A stretch of DNA of 64,000 nucleotides from positions 65,268,316 to 65,332,315 of the forward strand of contig JALGQZ010000006.1 in the NCBI GenBank assembly GCA_023105745.1. Reading direction: 5' to 3'. The DNA comes from Austropuccinia psidii. Its lineage: Eukaryota; Basidiomycota; Pucciniomycetes; Pucciniales; Sphaerophragmiaceae. Position numbers and translations under genes: made by a program. A model generated the notes under the pieces. That model worked only from the letters and a program-made list of their open reading frames with translations, was not told the DNA's origin and ran no database searches. Of the stretch, positions 1 through 11,815 are shown piece after piece (position 1 is the stretch's first letter; the number at the start of each line of letters is the position of its first letter).

Positions 1-597
1 TACCTCATAGTTAAGTCAAGTACAGAGGTCCATACAGGTTCTGTACAGTTTCTGATGCGTCAGAAGCACCAGAACACACCTGTAAACTCCATTGGTGAAA
101 ATTTTCACCCTTTATAGGGTAAAAATGACTACTTGTGGTTCTAAAACCACATTTCAACCCAATACTAGCCTGTATTGAGTGTATAGAACCTCAAACCAGC
201 CCACAGTAGTGAAAACCTTCACTCCGTGGTCGTGTGCAGAGGTAAACCACCTCCCACTACCCCAGAACAAGATAAAAGGAGGCTGTGCCTCACCAGGAAG
301 CAAATTCAGCATCCTGTTCTTGATATTCTTACGTGGTATACATTATTAAAAAAAGGAAGTGGTACTCTTAGAATTTAACACGTATACTTTAAGTTTAAGT
401 ATTGTAGGGTTTGCTATTGTAAACCAACAGGCAAACACTGCACCCAGGGCTATCAGCAGTACTCACCATCACTAAATTATTTTAGTATAGCCCTTTCACT
501 CATATTCTCACTCTAATATCATCATTATTTTCGTGTCACACTCAGAGTTCTAGCTTTTATTATCATTCTGAAGCTATATCTTAGAGTCACCCTGACA
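1..597 (+). repeat. T1 5' LTR, 3' portion
   Basis: Matches 4629-5224 of the 3' LTR almost base for base and ends in CCCTGACA, like the other T1 copies. It carries the palindromic promoter region (94-151), a TATA-like box near 272 and the R/U5 part down to 597. The first ~825 bp of the LTR are outside the window, so the left target duplication cannot be checked. Confidence 0.9.
272..279 (+). promoter_or_regulatory. TATA-like box ATAAAAGG in T1 LTR
   Basis: ATAAAAGG follows a C-rich stretch and precedes the LTR end by ~320 bp. The same box is at 4899-4906 in the 3' LTR. Related forms stand in the same context in the old copies near 12113 (ATAAAAAGG), 16883 (ATAAAAGG) and 31184 (ATAGAAAAGG). 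Conservation across divergent copies supports a core promoter, with transcription starting some 30-100 bases downstream; the start itself is inferred. Confidence 0.55.
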
Positions 598-600
598 TTT

Positions 601-612
601 TGGGGGCCTGGC
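601..612 (+). other. Primer-binding site of T1 (TGGGGGCCTGGC)
   Basis: TGGGGGCCTGGC begins three bases after the 5' LTR and starts with TGG, as expected for pairing with the CCA end of a tRNA. The same 12 bases follow the LTRs of element A (22015) and element C (51594-51605, minus strand), and B has a one-base variant (40523-40534). I cannot name the tRNA. Confidence 0.7.
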
Positions 613-925
613 CTGGTTTTCTACCTATTTTAGCCAAAATTCTAGCTTGTTTTCACTATTTTTAGCTTATATTCATGCTTTTTAGAGTTATTATACTTGT
701 TTTCTTTCTTATTTTCACTTTTTTAAACCATAAGAAGCCCTGAAGTGTATTCATTTCATGGTTTTTCTCTATTCTGATTTTTTTTTACTCAAAAATAAAA
801 AAAATATATAAAAAACATAATAATAAAAAAAAAAAAACTGTATACATATTCTTTTTTGAAAAATAAGATTTTTCATTTTTAAAGAGTAGTTACAAAGATA
901 TAATTTATATTTATAAAATATTCTC

Positions 926-1551
926 TTCTTATAATAAAATAAAAACCATATTTTATCATTGTTTTCTTTTTCATAATATAAACAAAGTATGTATTATTTG
1001 AACTTTTCTTGAGGAAAAACTCTGATAATTCATTTTTTCACCCAAATTGTTGTGAAAAATTGATTATTAACATTATTATTGATAATACCAATAATAATAC
1101 TTCATAATAAAATAAAAACCATATTTTATTATTGCTTTTTTTTCATAATATATACAAAGTATATTTTATTTGAATTTTTCTTACAGAAAGACTCTGATAA
1201 TTCATTTTTTTACCCAAGTTGGCGTGAAAAATTGATTACTATCATTATTATTGATAATTTCAATAATAATATCCAATAATAAAATACAAATCATACTTTC
1301 TTATTGATCTTTTTTTCATAGTATATACAAAGTATATATTTTTTGAATTTCTCTTACAGAAAAACTCTTATAATTCATTTTTTCACCCAAATTGGCGTGA
1401 AAAATTGATTATTATCATTATTATTGATAATTTCAATAATAATACTTCATAATAAAATACAAACCATATTATTATTGATATTTTTTTAATATATACAAAG
1501 TATATATTGGGAAGAGTTGATTGATATTTATTATTGATATTTTCAATAATA
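926..1551 (+). repeat. ~172 bp tandem repeat, about 3.5 units, in T1 5' leader
   Basis: Units begin near 926, 1100, 1271 and 1445 (the last partial). Each has an AT-rich start (AATAAAATA..AACCATA), a T-rich tract leading to TTCTTACAG or similar, a CACCCAAATTGGCGTG core, and a perfect inverted repeat (ATTATTATTGA then TCAATAATAAT around 5 bases). The region lies between primer site and gag, so it is transcribed leader. The polypyrimidine-AG at the same place in units 2 and 3 resembles a splice acceptor. Confidence 0.8.
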
Positions 1552-1636
1552 TCTTGTCCAAAGTGACTTATAGATTCCTAACAAAAAGGGGATTCAATCA
1601 CCTATCTGAAACTCTCACTTTACAAATCAGAAATGA

Positions 1637-3781
1637 TACCACCTCATTCCAAAGAGTTTGGATTTCCAAGGGATTATTCCTTACAAAGAGAAAAAACCAT
1701 CAGTTGGAATAGAGGCCTGGAAAAGAGAAAAGTTGAAGTTGTTCAAAGTCATAATACATGGCAAAATGAACCTTTCTACACCTTCCAAGATGGGTTTCAA
1801 CAGCAAACCTCCAGGAGTGGCTTGCATAGAACAGTTTGCTCTAACCCATCAAATCTTCCAAGAACTTCTCCAATGGGGAATGGCAGACAGGGAATTCAAA
1901 CCAGATTCCCACTACAAAGAACTTGTAGAAAGGATTCAGAAGATTGCCCTCAAAGAGATATTCTTCAAAGAACTTATCATAGACAGAACTTATCATAGAC
2001 AAGAAATGGAACAAGAGCTAACACACTCTGACCCTTGCAGGCTCATGAGGCCTGGTAACCCAACCAGACTCCCTAGTGGTGTCACACCACTCAGGCACGA
2101 GCAGATCAGTGACCAAGAGTCACTATAATTTCCAATCCAAGATAGAATCCAGGAGAGGAAGAGGATCATAGGGCAAGAACAAGACTTCTTTGAACCAGAG
2201 GCTGAAAGAGTTGGATCCTATGATCCAGAAATTGTTGGACCTGTTGCAAGAAGTATAAAGAAACAAAAAACAGCTGTAAATACTTCTCATGCACCTAGCA
2301 GCCCTATGATAAGGAATAATATCTCCACTCAGATGAAACACAATGTTGTGATACCTGAGAGTACCATAAGTAGTAATACTCTATGCTTACAATTTTCCCA
2401 ATTTGTAGGACAAACTCATAAAAAGCTTGAAAGACTCCATGAAAGTATTTCAAGCTTACAAGAGGTTTGTACCTTACAAACCAAAACTATTCATACCCTT
2501 CAAGAGGACTATATTGAATTGTATAAAGCCTCAGGGGATTTCAAAAGAAGACTAAATTGAGTCTTGGAGGAGCAAAATCACTGCAAAAGGGACAGGGAAT
2601 ACCTGGATCAAGATATTGACAAATCGTTCAATTTCTGCCAAAAAATGAAACCCCAAACACAAGGGAATGTTTCTGGAAACACCCCATACCACCAGGAAGA
2701 CATCAAACCAGATTCTTTATTGGTAAATAAGGCAGGGTCTCCATCAAAATACCAAGATGGAGATAATATGTCTTATACTGAAAAGGAAGCCTTGTATCAG
2801 CTTCCTGACGCCTCAAGCTGGCCCAAATTCTCTGGAACTGGAGAGTATGATCATATGGAACTCATAGATTATATTGATGGACTGTTCACTGATGTACCAA
2901 GTATACCAGATTACTGGATTACTGCCAGATTAAATACAGCTTTCGAAGGACATGCTAGTATTTGGTACACACAAATGAAAGAAATGCATGGCAGAAGAAA
3001 CTGGCCATGGTGGAGGAGCCAAATAATCCAAAAGTACAGAAATGATACATGGATATGGCAGAAAGCCCTTTCATTTGGAAATGATAGATACACAGTGGAC
3101 AAAGATCCATATGATTGGTGTCTGAGACAGTCAAAAAGGTTAATAGCCATTGACCCTCACATAACAACAGAAATGAGAAATCAAAAACCATTGAACAAAC
3201 TACCAGGAGACTTAAAACATGCAGTAAAATGCAGATGCTCCAAAGAATCCACCTTGGATCAAATATCCAATACTTTGCAAGAAGTAAGGATTAGAACATC
3301 TATTGGTAGACACAATAACCATAGTACTGGTGATAACAGGGAGAATCCAACCCTGGAAGCCAAAGAAAATAATGATTCAGAATCTGAAATCACAACAGGA
3401 TTTCAAAACTGTGAATCACCCAATCACTATGCAGAAAATTCTCCCAAAGACAGGGAAGAGATATTTGCAAGGGAGGAAGAAACAAGAAAAGACCAAGAAG
3501 GTCATGAATCTGACTCTGATAGTGTGGGGAATGACTGTGGAAATAATTCATACACTAAACCCAACCCCCATGAGGAATATTTGGTGGAATTTAAGAACCA
3601 TGTAAAAAAGAAAATTGGTTCAGTCCACTCCAGAAGGAGGAAACCAATGACCAAACACCTGGATGGTTTGAAGCATAAGCCACCAGACAGGGAGGGTATG
3701 ACCACAAGAAAATTGTTGGCTCAAGGTCAAATGAACCATGCTAATACCTCCAAGAAGAGAGGAAAGTCTCATCAATTATGA
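1637..3781 (+). pseudogene. gag: T1 gag-like protein with two in-frame stops
   Basis: One frame stays open from just after a TGA at 1634 to the TGA at 3779, broken only by TAA at 2126 and TGA at 2558. The first in-frame ATG is at 1766, giving about 671 codons. Order of parts: a charged helical N-terminal region; a predicted coiled coil (2306-2560, heptad-like leucines in QLERLHESI-type sequence); then a capsid domain at about 2795-3300. The capsid shares the GEYDHM, WWRSQII and LKHAVKCRC segments with the corresponding gags of elements B and C. The C-terminus is acidic and then basic (KKKIGSVHSRRRK), with no CCHC knuckle. Its role would be to form the particle that packages the element RNA. 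It ends just before the 3' LTR, so no pol was ever present in this copy. A spliced upstream start is possible. Confidence 0.8.
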
Positions 3782-3788
3782 GCCTTTT

Positions 3789-3803
3789 TTTAGAGGGAGG
3801 GTA
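3789..3803 (+). other. Polypurine tract before T1 3' LTR
   Basis: A run ending AGAGGGAGGGTA lies directly against the LTR start TGTCAG at 3804. This is the expected place and composition for the plus-strand primer of reverse transcription. Confidence 0.7.
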
Positions 3804-5224
3804 TGTCAGCCTGTGACTCAAAACCAGAGCACAAGCATGATAGCCCATATACCATAAATCAATGGTATAGTCAAGATACCACCAAAACATGAAGCTGAGC
3901 CAATTAGCTCAAAAGGTATCAAACGAAAGGGGAAACTCACTTCTTTCTGAAAATATAAGTCCCATCACCATAGGACAAAGAATAACAAAGTTATTCATGC
4001 TCAAAGTTATTGCTGAGAATAAACCTTAATTTTCACCTCTCACCTGAAATACAGAGTAAGAGGCTTAACCCCATCAAATAGGTATGCAAAATGAAGCTCT
4101 AAACCAGGGCTATCCAATGGTACCAGCCAAACTGAGCCAGTACCAGTATTACTGAAGTTATGGTCAAATTCAGGCCAAATAAGGGTGAACAAAACATTCA
4201 CCTCTCATCTGACTTCTACAGTTTTAGTGTAGGGTACCTAAAGTGGGGTCTTTTTGGAAAGAGCACAGTTAGGGCTATCTGATGGTGTCATCCATTTCCT
4301 CATATCTCAACTAGAACAAAAGGTATGGGGCAAACAAGCCCAATACAGCTTTTGGCCAAAACATACATATGTACAAAAAAACTTGTACATGGAATAACTT
4401 TGCCATTCTGGATGATAGCCATATCAAATGAGGTACCATTGTGTAGAACACATTCAGGGCTACACAATGAACCAATTTTGAGGTTGATATCTCAAAAACT
4501 GACAAAGGTATGGCTGTTTTAAGGTCAAAATCCCACAGTCTGGCCAATACAGCCTTATAGTGGGATACTATCCCATAAATATGATTATGAGGTATCAAAC
4601 AGACACTGAAGCTTATTTATACTTTAATACCTCATAGTTAAGTCAAATACAGAGGTCCATACAGGTTCTGTACAGTTTCTGATGCGTCAGAAGCACCAGA
4701 ACACACCTGTAAACTCCATTGGTGAAAATCTTCACCCTGTATAGGGTAAATATGACTACTTGTGGTTCTAAAACCACATTTAAACCCAATAATAGCCTGT
4801 ATTGAGTGTATAGAACCACAAACCAGCCCACAGTAGTGAAAAATTTCACTCCATGGTCGTGTGCAGGGGTAAACCACCTCCCACTACCCCAGAACAAGAT
4901 AAAAGGAGGCTTTGCCTCACCAGGAAGCAAATTCAGCATCCTGTTCTTGATATTCTTACGTGGTATAACTTTTTAAAAAAAGGAAGTGGTACTCTTAGAA
5001 TTTAACACGTATACTTTAAGTTTAAGTATTGTAGGGTTTGCTATTGTAAACCAACAGGCAAACACTGCACCCAGGGCTATCAGCAGTACTCACCATCACT
5101 AAATTATTTTAGTATAGCCCTTTCACTCATATTCTCACTCTAATTTCATCATTATTGTCGTGTTAAACTCAGAGTTATAGCTTTTATTATCATTCTGAAG
5201 CTATATCATAGAGTCACCCTGACA
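3804..5224 (+). repeat. T1 3' LTR, complete (1421 bp)
   Basis: Begins TGTCAGCCTGTGACTC and ends CCCTGACA. Both ends are seen again in the solo LTR at 29999-31503. The TATA-like box is at 4899-4906. The next five bases are CAACA; the matching left duplication would be outside the window. The sequence after it is gag of an older T4 element. Confidence 0.9.
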
Positions 5225-5437
5225 CAACAAGCGAGAGAATGGTCTTGATCTTCTTGACTTCACACCTCCTCTTCTGGAGGGTTCTTCTCCTTTAATTGGT
5301 GATCCTCTGTCCAAATTTTCACTCAGTTGATGAACTGATGGTGTGAATTCTAGAGGAGCCCTTGCTGTAGAAATGAGAACAGCTTGATGTCTTTGAGATC
5401 TTGTATTCTTGGCTGGAGGGCTATTCTGAACTTACAT
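5225..5437 (-). pseudogene. gag: N-terminal fragment of an old T4 gag
   Basis: Reading from 5437 leftwards, ~71 codons align with the N-terminus of the intact T4 gag at 59691-61013. Shared segments include SPPAKNTRSQR, PSVHQL and RRGG.KSRRSR. The second codon is a stop. The fragment ends where the T1 element was inserted; the rest of the old element would lie left of the window. The orientation matches the LTR remnant at 6194-6906, so this is the 5' end of a minus-strand T4 element. Confidence 0.8.
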
Positions 5438-6193
5438 TATTGAAGAACAAGAAAAATAATAACTTGATGATACTTTGAGAGAAATGAATGAGCCTTGACC
5501 AAATAAACTAATAGAAAATGAGAGTCTTGATGAACTTGATGAATAAAGCAGCAGTCTTGAGGTAAAGTCAATGTGAACAAATCTTGAGGAATGAAAATGA
5601 CAAAGTCAAATGCTTGTCAAAAAAATCAGATGTCTTGGAGAGTTTCAAATCAAATTCAATAAGTCAATCAATCAACACAATCAATTATCAAGTGAATTCA
5701 AAATCAATAACAATAATATTTTCAAATCAACCCAAGGTATTGAGGTATCAAATCAGTAAATCAATATCTCGATGAGTCAAAATCAGATCATTCAATAAAT
5801 TTAATTATTGAGGTCAATAAATAAGTATTGAGGAATTCAACAGTCAATAAAAATCAATGCAATGTAGCAAAATCCTGAATCTGAATCAATTATCCTAATG
5901 AATCCCAATCAATATAAAACCTATAAACCTGAATCCAATAAAGACAGAAAATTTGAAAATTATTGAAGATCCACCATATAGAGAACAGGTTAGCAGAATT
6001 AAGAAATGAAAAAAGAGTCAATTTTTATATGAAGGAAATGAATGAGATGGAAACTGATGAGAAATGATAAAGTAATAAAAATCATAAAATCATGAAAAAT
6101 AATCAATTCATAAAAAGATCATAATTTATGAATGAGAGAGATGAAATTTAAAGGAATGAAAAGAAAGAAGAAATTGTGAGTTAATTGATATAA
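5438..6193 (-). other. Leader of old T4 element with CTTGAGG repeats and primer site
   Basis: This 0.75 kb holds no gene. It is rich in scattered CTTGAGG/ATTGAGG and AATCAAT words, as in the leader of the intact T4 element (61014-61658). The last 16 bases (6178-6193, GAGTTAATTGATATAA) align with the proposed self-priming site of element D. Confidence 0.6.
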
Positions 6194-6906
6194 CTTCAGG
6201 GGGGCTCTTCTAATTGAAGAGGACCCGGGATTCACTTATGGAGGGCTCAAGCATTGGAATAGGAGCTAGTACACTTAAGAGCGTAAATAAGATAAATATA
6301 AGAAAAGGATAAAAAAGAATAAAAGTTCCAACCACAAACAAGTCCAAGTCAACTGTTTCATCCTTTAAGAAAGAAAGAGAAGGGTTAATAAGGATATGGC
6401 CACCACAACTCTACTGAACAGGGGAGGAAAAGATGCAAAGAATAACTTAATACCAATAAATATAATACCCAAAAATAAGAGTAAGAATATTCACTAAATA
6501 ATAAATAAACTATATTAATTAGCTTGGGAAAAATCCCCAGAGGGAGGAAGAGGAGCTGGTATATGTGAGAATCCACCACCCCTGATTGAAAGAGTGGATG
6601 GTTTTGAGGGGAATATTGATTTGAATTGATATGGATAATACAGACCCTGTATGAATATACAGTTTCTTTACAAGAGGTGTGATGAAGTGGGGTGATCATA
6701 CGGTTTCAGTCTTTTCAATACAAAACTGTATTTGGAATATCCAGCCTGTAAAAGTTTACAGACTGTATTGATAAATAAAGCTTTATGCATGTTTCAACAA
6801 GAAGATTTTTTGAAACTCATTCCCGATACACATACTGAAGTTGCTAGTTTCATGAGTTTGAGTGGCTTTAAGATTGCATACACTTACCATTGATAGTGGC
6901 TGTGAA
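6194..6906 (-). repeat. Old T4 LTR
   Basis: Aligns along its length with the D LTRs: GGGGCTCTTC start, CACTTATGGAGGGCTCA, ACCACAAACAAGTCCAAGTC, AGGGTTAATAAGGATATGGCCAC and the hairpin GGGAAAAATCCCC near 6526. It is 713 bp against 762 bp in D and clearly more diverged. The outer end near 6906 is degraded, so the boundary is approximate. Confidence 0.8.
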
Positions 6907-8899
6907 ACCCAGTTCCCAGAAAATCTTTCAGATGAAAGTTTCAATCATTTTAAAATGTCTTTTAATTAAATTCAATAATAAAGATTTTCTATTAAAATCT
7001 GTGTTTTTAACATATATTGTTGTTTGTGAAAGCATTATTTGGATTTTTGAGGGAATCTACATTTCCTTTAGATCATTATTTTTTCATGGGATACACTTTA
7101 TAAATATTCTTGATAGAACAAAAAATGATAAGCACTTGAATATATATCCTCCATTTAAACTAATTGTTTTTCAATCTCTGAGCCCTTGAAAATATTATAT
7201 GGCTAGAAAAATTCCTCATTCACATGAGATACCAACATTCAATTAATTTTGTTGGTGACCATAAAGAAAATTTCTTAGGTTAATTTTTTTTTTTCTTTCT
7301 TTATTATTTTTATGTTAAACTTTGGCTTCAAGAGAGATCAATACTTGTTGAATCGAAAGGTTTCTCTTTTTTTTTTGAAATGTGTTCCATGATGCTAGAA
7401 AAAAATAAATTGAATTGTGAATACAAATTAAGAAAATTTATTCAAATAGCATTTTCATTACCTTGAATGAGAATATGCCTGGAATTGACTCCAATTATTT
7501 TTTCAACTTCAACACTCAGGGTTCTCTTCTGGAATAAATAAATAATTTTTGAATAAATAAAATTTTCAAATTAGATCTCTAATACAATTAAATCAATTTC
7601 AGATTATTATTCATGAAAAGCACATTTCATCTTTTCTTAGTAGCTTACCCAAATCATCTGCGCTATCTAAATTAAAATAGTAAGCTTTAATATATAAAAA
7701 ACATTTACAAGATTCATTGAAAACTATAGGTATTGTGGCCTTGATAGGAATCACTTTAGCTTGAATTATTTATCCTCTAGCACTCAAGATATTGGGTATA
7801 TGATATCTAAAAAACAGATGGTTAAATTTCTAGCTTATTCTTATTCATCATCTCTTCAAACACTGTATTTTTCTATGAACTTTGCAATAATCAAGATTAA
7901 GTGAAAAAAATAACAATCCAAAGAGGGATTTTTTGCATATGAGAAAAATGGAATACTTGAAAAGATAAATTTGAGAAAGTTTCAAAATCCCTCCAAATCA
8001 AGATTTCTATTTTTCAAACTCACATAAAAGATCTCCTGTTTATAGGAGTATTTCTATTTTATCCTTTCATTGGATACTTTTTCCTTATTTTTCCACCCTG
8101 AATAGTTCACAAACCAATTTACATAGTATGAAATATTAACTGTAATAAGTTATTTTTGAAAGCTCCCTTCATTATTTATCCATTTATCTTGTCATAGGAT
8201 ATTTCAAAACTAGAAATTAAATCCCTGAACATACAAATTAATAAATATTTACTCCCAGTAAGATAATTCTTTTCCCCTCATATCTATTGAGTTTATTTTT
8301 TTTGCAGTAAAAAATTGTAAAAAAAGCCATAGGATAAAATAATTAGCCTTTCAGGAGAAAGGGAAAACTTAGGGGCTTTCAGGGATTACAAAAACCTATA
8401 GGAGGAATTAGTTCAGTGTTACACAGAGGGATTACTTGAGTTTCTTCATAATGAAAAATAAACTTAATGAGATGAGGGGAAATTATGTCAAGCTATAATA
8501 TTATAATACTTGATTTAAAGAGGTATAATTCAATCCATAAGATTGAATTCTTGTAAATAAAAACAGAGGGGAAAGATCAAGAGCTATGAGGGCGGAAAAA
8601 AACCTTAGTAAAGAGGAAAAGCATATATTAAAAGTGATAATTACAGAATTAAGGTAAATACTGAATAAGTAGAATATTTATAATAGTAAGTATTTACTGA
8701 AATATTAACAATTGTAACTGCCACTTTGGGATTTTAATACATTTACAAAAGCAGTTTCATAATTGGAAGAAGTGAATACACGTTCAGGGCTTGTAAAATT
8801 AATCTTCCAGATTTGTTCCTCAATCTTATTTGTGTTTTTGAAAAACATTCTATTTTCTTATACAAAACTGTACTTTTCATGTCTTTTCTGAAGAATGTT
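6907..8899. other. AT-rich interval, no gene recognised
   Basis: About 2 kb of AT-rich sequence with short homopolymers. Open frames here are under 100 codons, lack recognisable motifs and look like chance. I see no LTR ends, tandem repeat or RNA gene. Confidence 0.6.
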
Positions 8900-9735
8900 T
8901 GTCCAGTGACCCAAAACCAGAGCACAAACATTACACCAAAATACCATGAGCAAATGGTAAATAAAGATGCCCTCCAATAAGTAAGCTGAGCTAAAGTAGC
9001 GCAAGAATTGATAGAAAAGGAAGATGAAAATTCAATTTATGCTAAATACAAAAATCCAATAACCATAGGATACATGATAACAAATTTATTCCAGCTCCCA
9101 GGCTGGAATTAGCATAAACCTTAATTTCCACCTCTGATCTAAAAAATAGTAACAGAGGCAGAAACCCATCATGTGGGGGTATATATTGAAGATTTCAATT
9201 AATTCAATCTAATGTTACCAGAAAAATTGGGCTAGCAATAAAAGAACAGAAGGTAGATCAAACCATATGCCAAATCATGGTGAATAAAAGATTTACCTCC
9301 CATCTATCTCTTACATTTTTTATGGGAGATACATAAATTAGGGTATTTTAAGCAATAGAATGATGTGATATCTCTGATTTTACCCTCCATTACCCTTTAT
9401 CTCATTCAGATTGAACTCTCTTGAGGATATCAACTAAATACAGAACTCATACAAAATAGAGATTTGCATAATGAGATTTGAAACCTGTAGAGCTCTGCCA
9501 TAGTTAATCCTACAAATACAAAATGAGTAAACATTGTTTATTAACAACTAAGGGCTACAAAACAAGCTAATTTTGAGCTCTCTATCCTTAATTGTAATAA
9601 ATATATAATTTTTTCAAGATTAAAGTCCCACTTTATTGGAAAGCCCCCAATACTGTGCAATAGTCTCTCATACTAATGAATTAGAGGTGTGAAAACAATT
9701 TCAAAGCCTCTTTACTTCAATGCCTCATATTATTA
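8900..9735 (+). repeat. Ancient T1 LTR, left part
   Basis: Starts TGTCCAGTGACCCAAAACCAGAGCACAAA against TGTCAGCCTGTGACTCAAAACCAGAGCAC in the younger copy. It stays alignable through AACCTTAATTTCCACCTCT and GGGACT-type segments to a CCTCATA near 9725. The alignment then breaks off and resumes near 11890, so the LTR is split by an insertion. Confidence 0.7.
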
Positions 9736-11815
9736 CTAGTCCGATGCCCCCAGAGATTTGTTGCAAAACATTCTTTACATCTGAAAAATTGCAGAACTCC
9801 TTCTGTTTTAGAATCGGATCTTTGAGGGGGAAATAACAGGTAAACAGTTTTGAATTTCCGAATGATCCTGTAGCCAAGTATGCTAAGGAGTATCAGCTTC
9901 CCCTATGAATATACTAAATAATCTACCTATATACCTCACAAATAGATATTTGAAACTGTTTATTTACATATGGAGAAGACTCTCAGCAGTCTCTATCAGA
10001 CCTAATCAATAATTGGATACATGATGCTTATGATTACTATATAAATTAAAATTGGCTTAATACCACTAAATTATTATTTATAGGTAATATTTATATACAA
10101 ATTGAAATATTTATCAGATATTATGATATGAACTATTGATATTTGATTATATATGTAATTCTTTTTTAAAGTTAATACCATGGAGTATAAGGGTATTTAA
10201 TACTATATGATACAGAATAAACTGGAGATAATACTATAATGGTTTTCTTTTTTTAATAATATAAGGGTAATATTTTATATTTATTAATTCATTTTATAAG
10301 GGCTCTTATGAAAAATATAGCTAGTAATATTCATTTGATAATGATATTTATCGTTTGGTGAACTAAGTATTTAAAAATGATAAGGGTAAGGTAGCTATTA
10401 ATACTAATATTAAAAATAGTAGATTTTTTGAGAAATACTCTATTACTACTACTAATATTTCTTCTAATAATACTTTGTATTCAGTATTAAGCTCTTTGAT
10501 TAATACAGTAAGTTGTTTGTTTGATCAATACTCTTGTAATAATACTAATATTCTTATTATAATACTATTCATTCATCATTAAGCTCCTTTATTAATACTT
10601 TAAATACACTTTTTTTAATAATTTAAAACTACTAATATTTTCTTCTGACTATTGCTACTGGGCTTATAATTTTATTTCACTAGTTATCCTGCTATAATAG
10701 GGATGGATGGACCCTTTGGATTTAGTATTAGATTTCCATTTATTGGGGAAATACTTTCATGAGAATGGGGGAAAATGAGGTGGAGAGTCCCTCTATTTAT
10801 ATTCTTTGGGCCCTCCGTAAAGATACTCAAAAACAGGGAGCTTAGAAAGATTTTACCTCGAGATATTTGAGCTGGTAATTGTTTTTCAAGTGATATCATT
10901 TAATAAAAATATTGCACTATATTTTGGGAAAATTTCATTGTTATGAAATTTATTTATATTTATTCAAAGCCTTGAGATGATTTTCCTGGTGAGTAATTTT
11001 GAAATGTTGTCATTGGATAAAGATATGGAACCACATTTTTGGTAAATTGCACAACATTTTGAATCTTTATTACTATTTTAATTAAGCTTTAATATTATTA
11101 TTCACAGCCTTGAGATAGTTTAGCTGGTGAGAAATATTAAAATTGCATCATTGGATAGGGATATTTCACCATTTTTTTGGTAAATTGAATCGTTTCTTGA
11201 GTGATTATGAAATATGAGATGGTTTTTCTGGTGATTATTGTGTTAGATGATGTCATTTGAAATAATTCTTGCACCATATGTTTGGTTAATTGCACAACTT
11301 TTCATTCTTTTTTTATGTAGTCTCATCAAGCTTTGTTTTGTGTTAATTTGGATGTGAGGTGATTTAATACAGTTATTTCATCATTTGTTATTATTATTAT
11401 TGGGAATTATTGCAATGCGTTTAAGCCTCTAGGGAGCTTTATATTCATGAAGCTAATTAGTTTCTTATTTAATTCTATCTTTTTATACCATCAATGTGTA
11501 TTAACGTTTTTAGCTCATCTTATTACATAAAGTCCATTTTGGTGGGTTTTGGGTGTATTTGATGCTAAATTCTTACCTTGTCTATGAAATTCTCCCTTTT
11601 TAAATTAAGCTATGTTATTTGATTCTGTAAATCTTATATTTAAGCTATTTTGTGTAAATTCATACATTGTCAGAAATCTTTTATTGATTGACTTATGAAA
11701 ATCTTTATTGATTTTGTTTTTATTTCTATACTGAACTCTGAAATATTCCTTTATTCAATAATATAGATGTTATTGTTTGACACAAGCTATTTTGAAAGTG
11801 TCTTTTGAGCTTGGA
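9736..11815. other. AT-rich insertion splitting the ancient T1 LTR
   Basis: About 2.1 kb separating two collinear parts of one old T1 LTR. The first half is dominated by scattered TAATACT/TAATATT words (10030-10640). The second half contains a diverged tandem repeat. No terminal repeats, target duplication or coding motif was found, so the nature of the inserted element is unknown. Confidence 0.5.
10860..11310. repeat. Diverged tandem repeat, four units of ~105-140 bp
   Basis: Units begin near 10860, 10971, 11109 and 11212. Each has a (CT)TGAGATG-like start, CTGGTGA, then GTCATTGGATAAAGATAT-like sequence and TTTTGGTAAATTGCACAA. They are diverged and indel-rich, so old. No open frame is preserved across them. 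Confidence 0.6.

Larger units (their letters stand above)
1..5224 (+). mobile_element. T1 LTR retrotransposon carrying only gag (non-autonomous); 5' end outside window
   Basis: Two direct copies of a long terminal repeat (1-597, the 3' part only, and 3804-5224) flank a 3.2 kb interior. The interior has a tRNA-type primer site straight after the 5' LTR, AT-rich tandem repeats, one long gag-like frame, and a purine tract just before the 3' LTR. No protease, RT, RNase H or integrase motif is seen in any frame, and the gag frame fills the interior up to 22 bases before the LTR. This layout fits gag-only non-autonomous elements (TR-GAG type) that depend on another element's pol. About 825 bp of the 5' LTR lies upstream of the window. 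The overlapping 597 bp of the two LTRs differ at about 21 positions by eye. The element sits inside an older T4 copy whose gag resumes at 5225. Confidence 0.85.
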
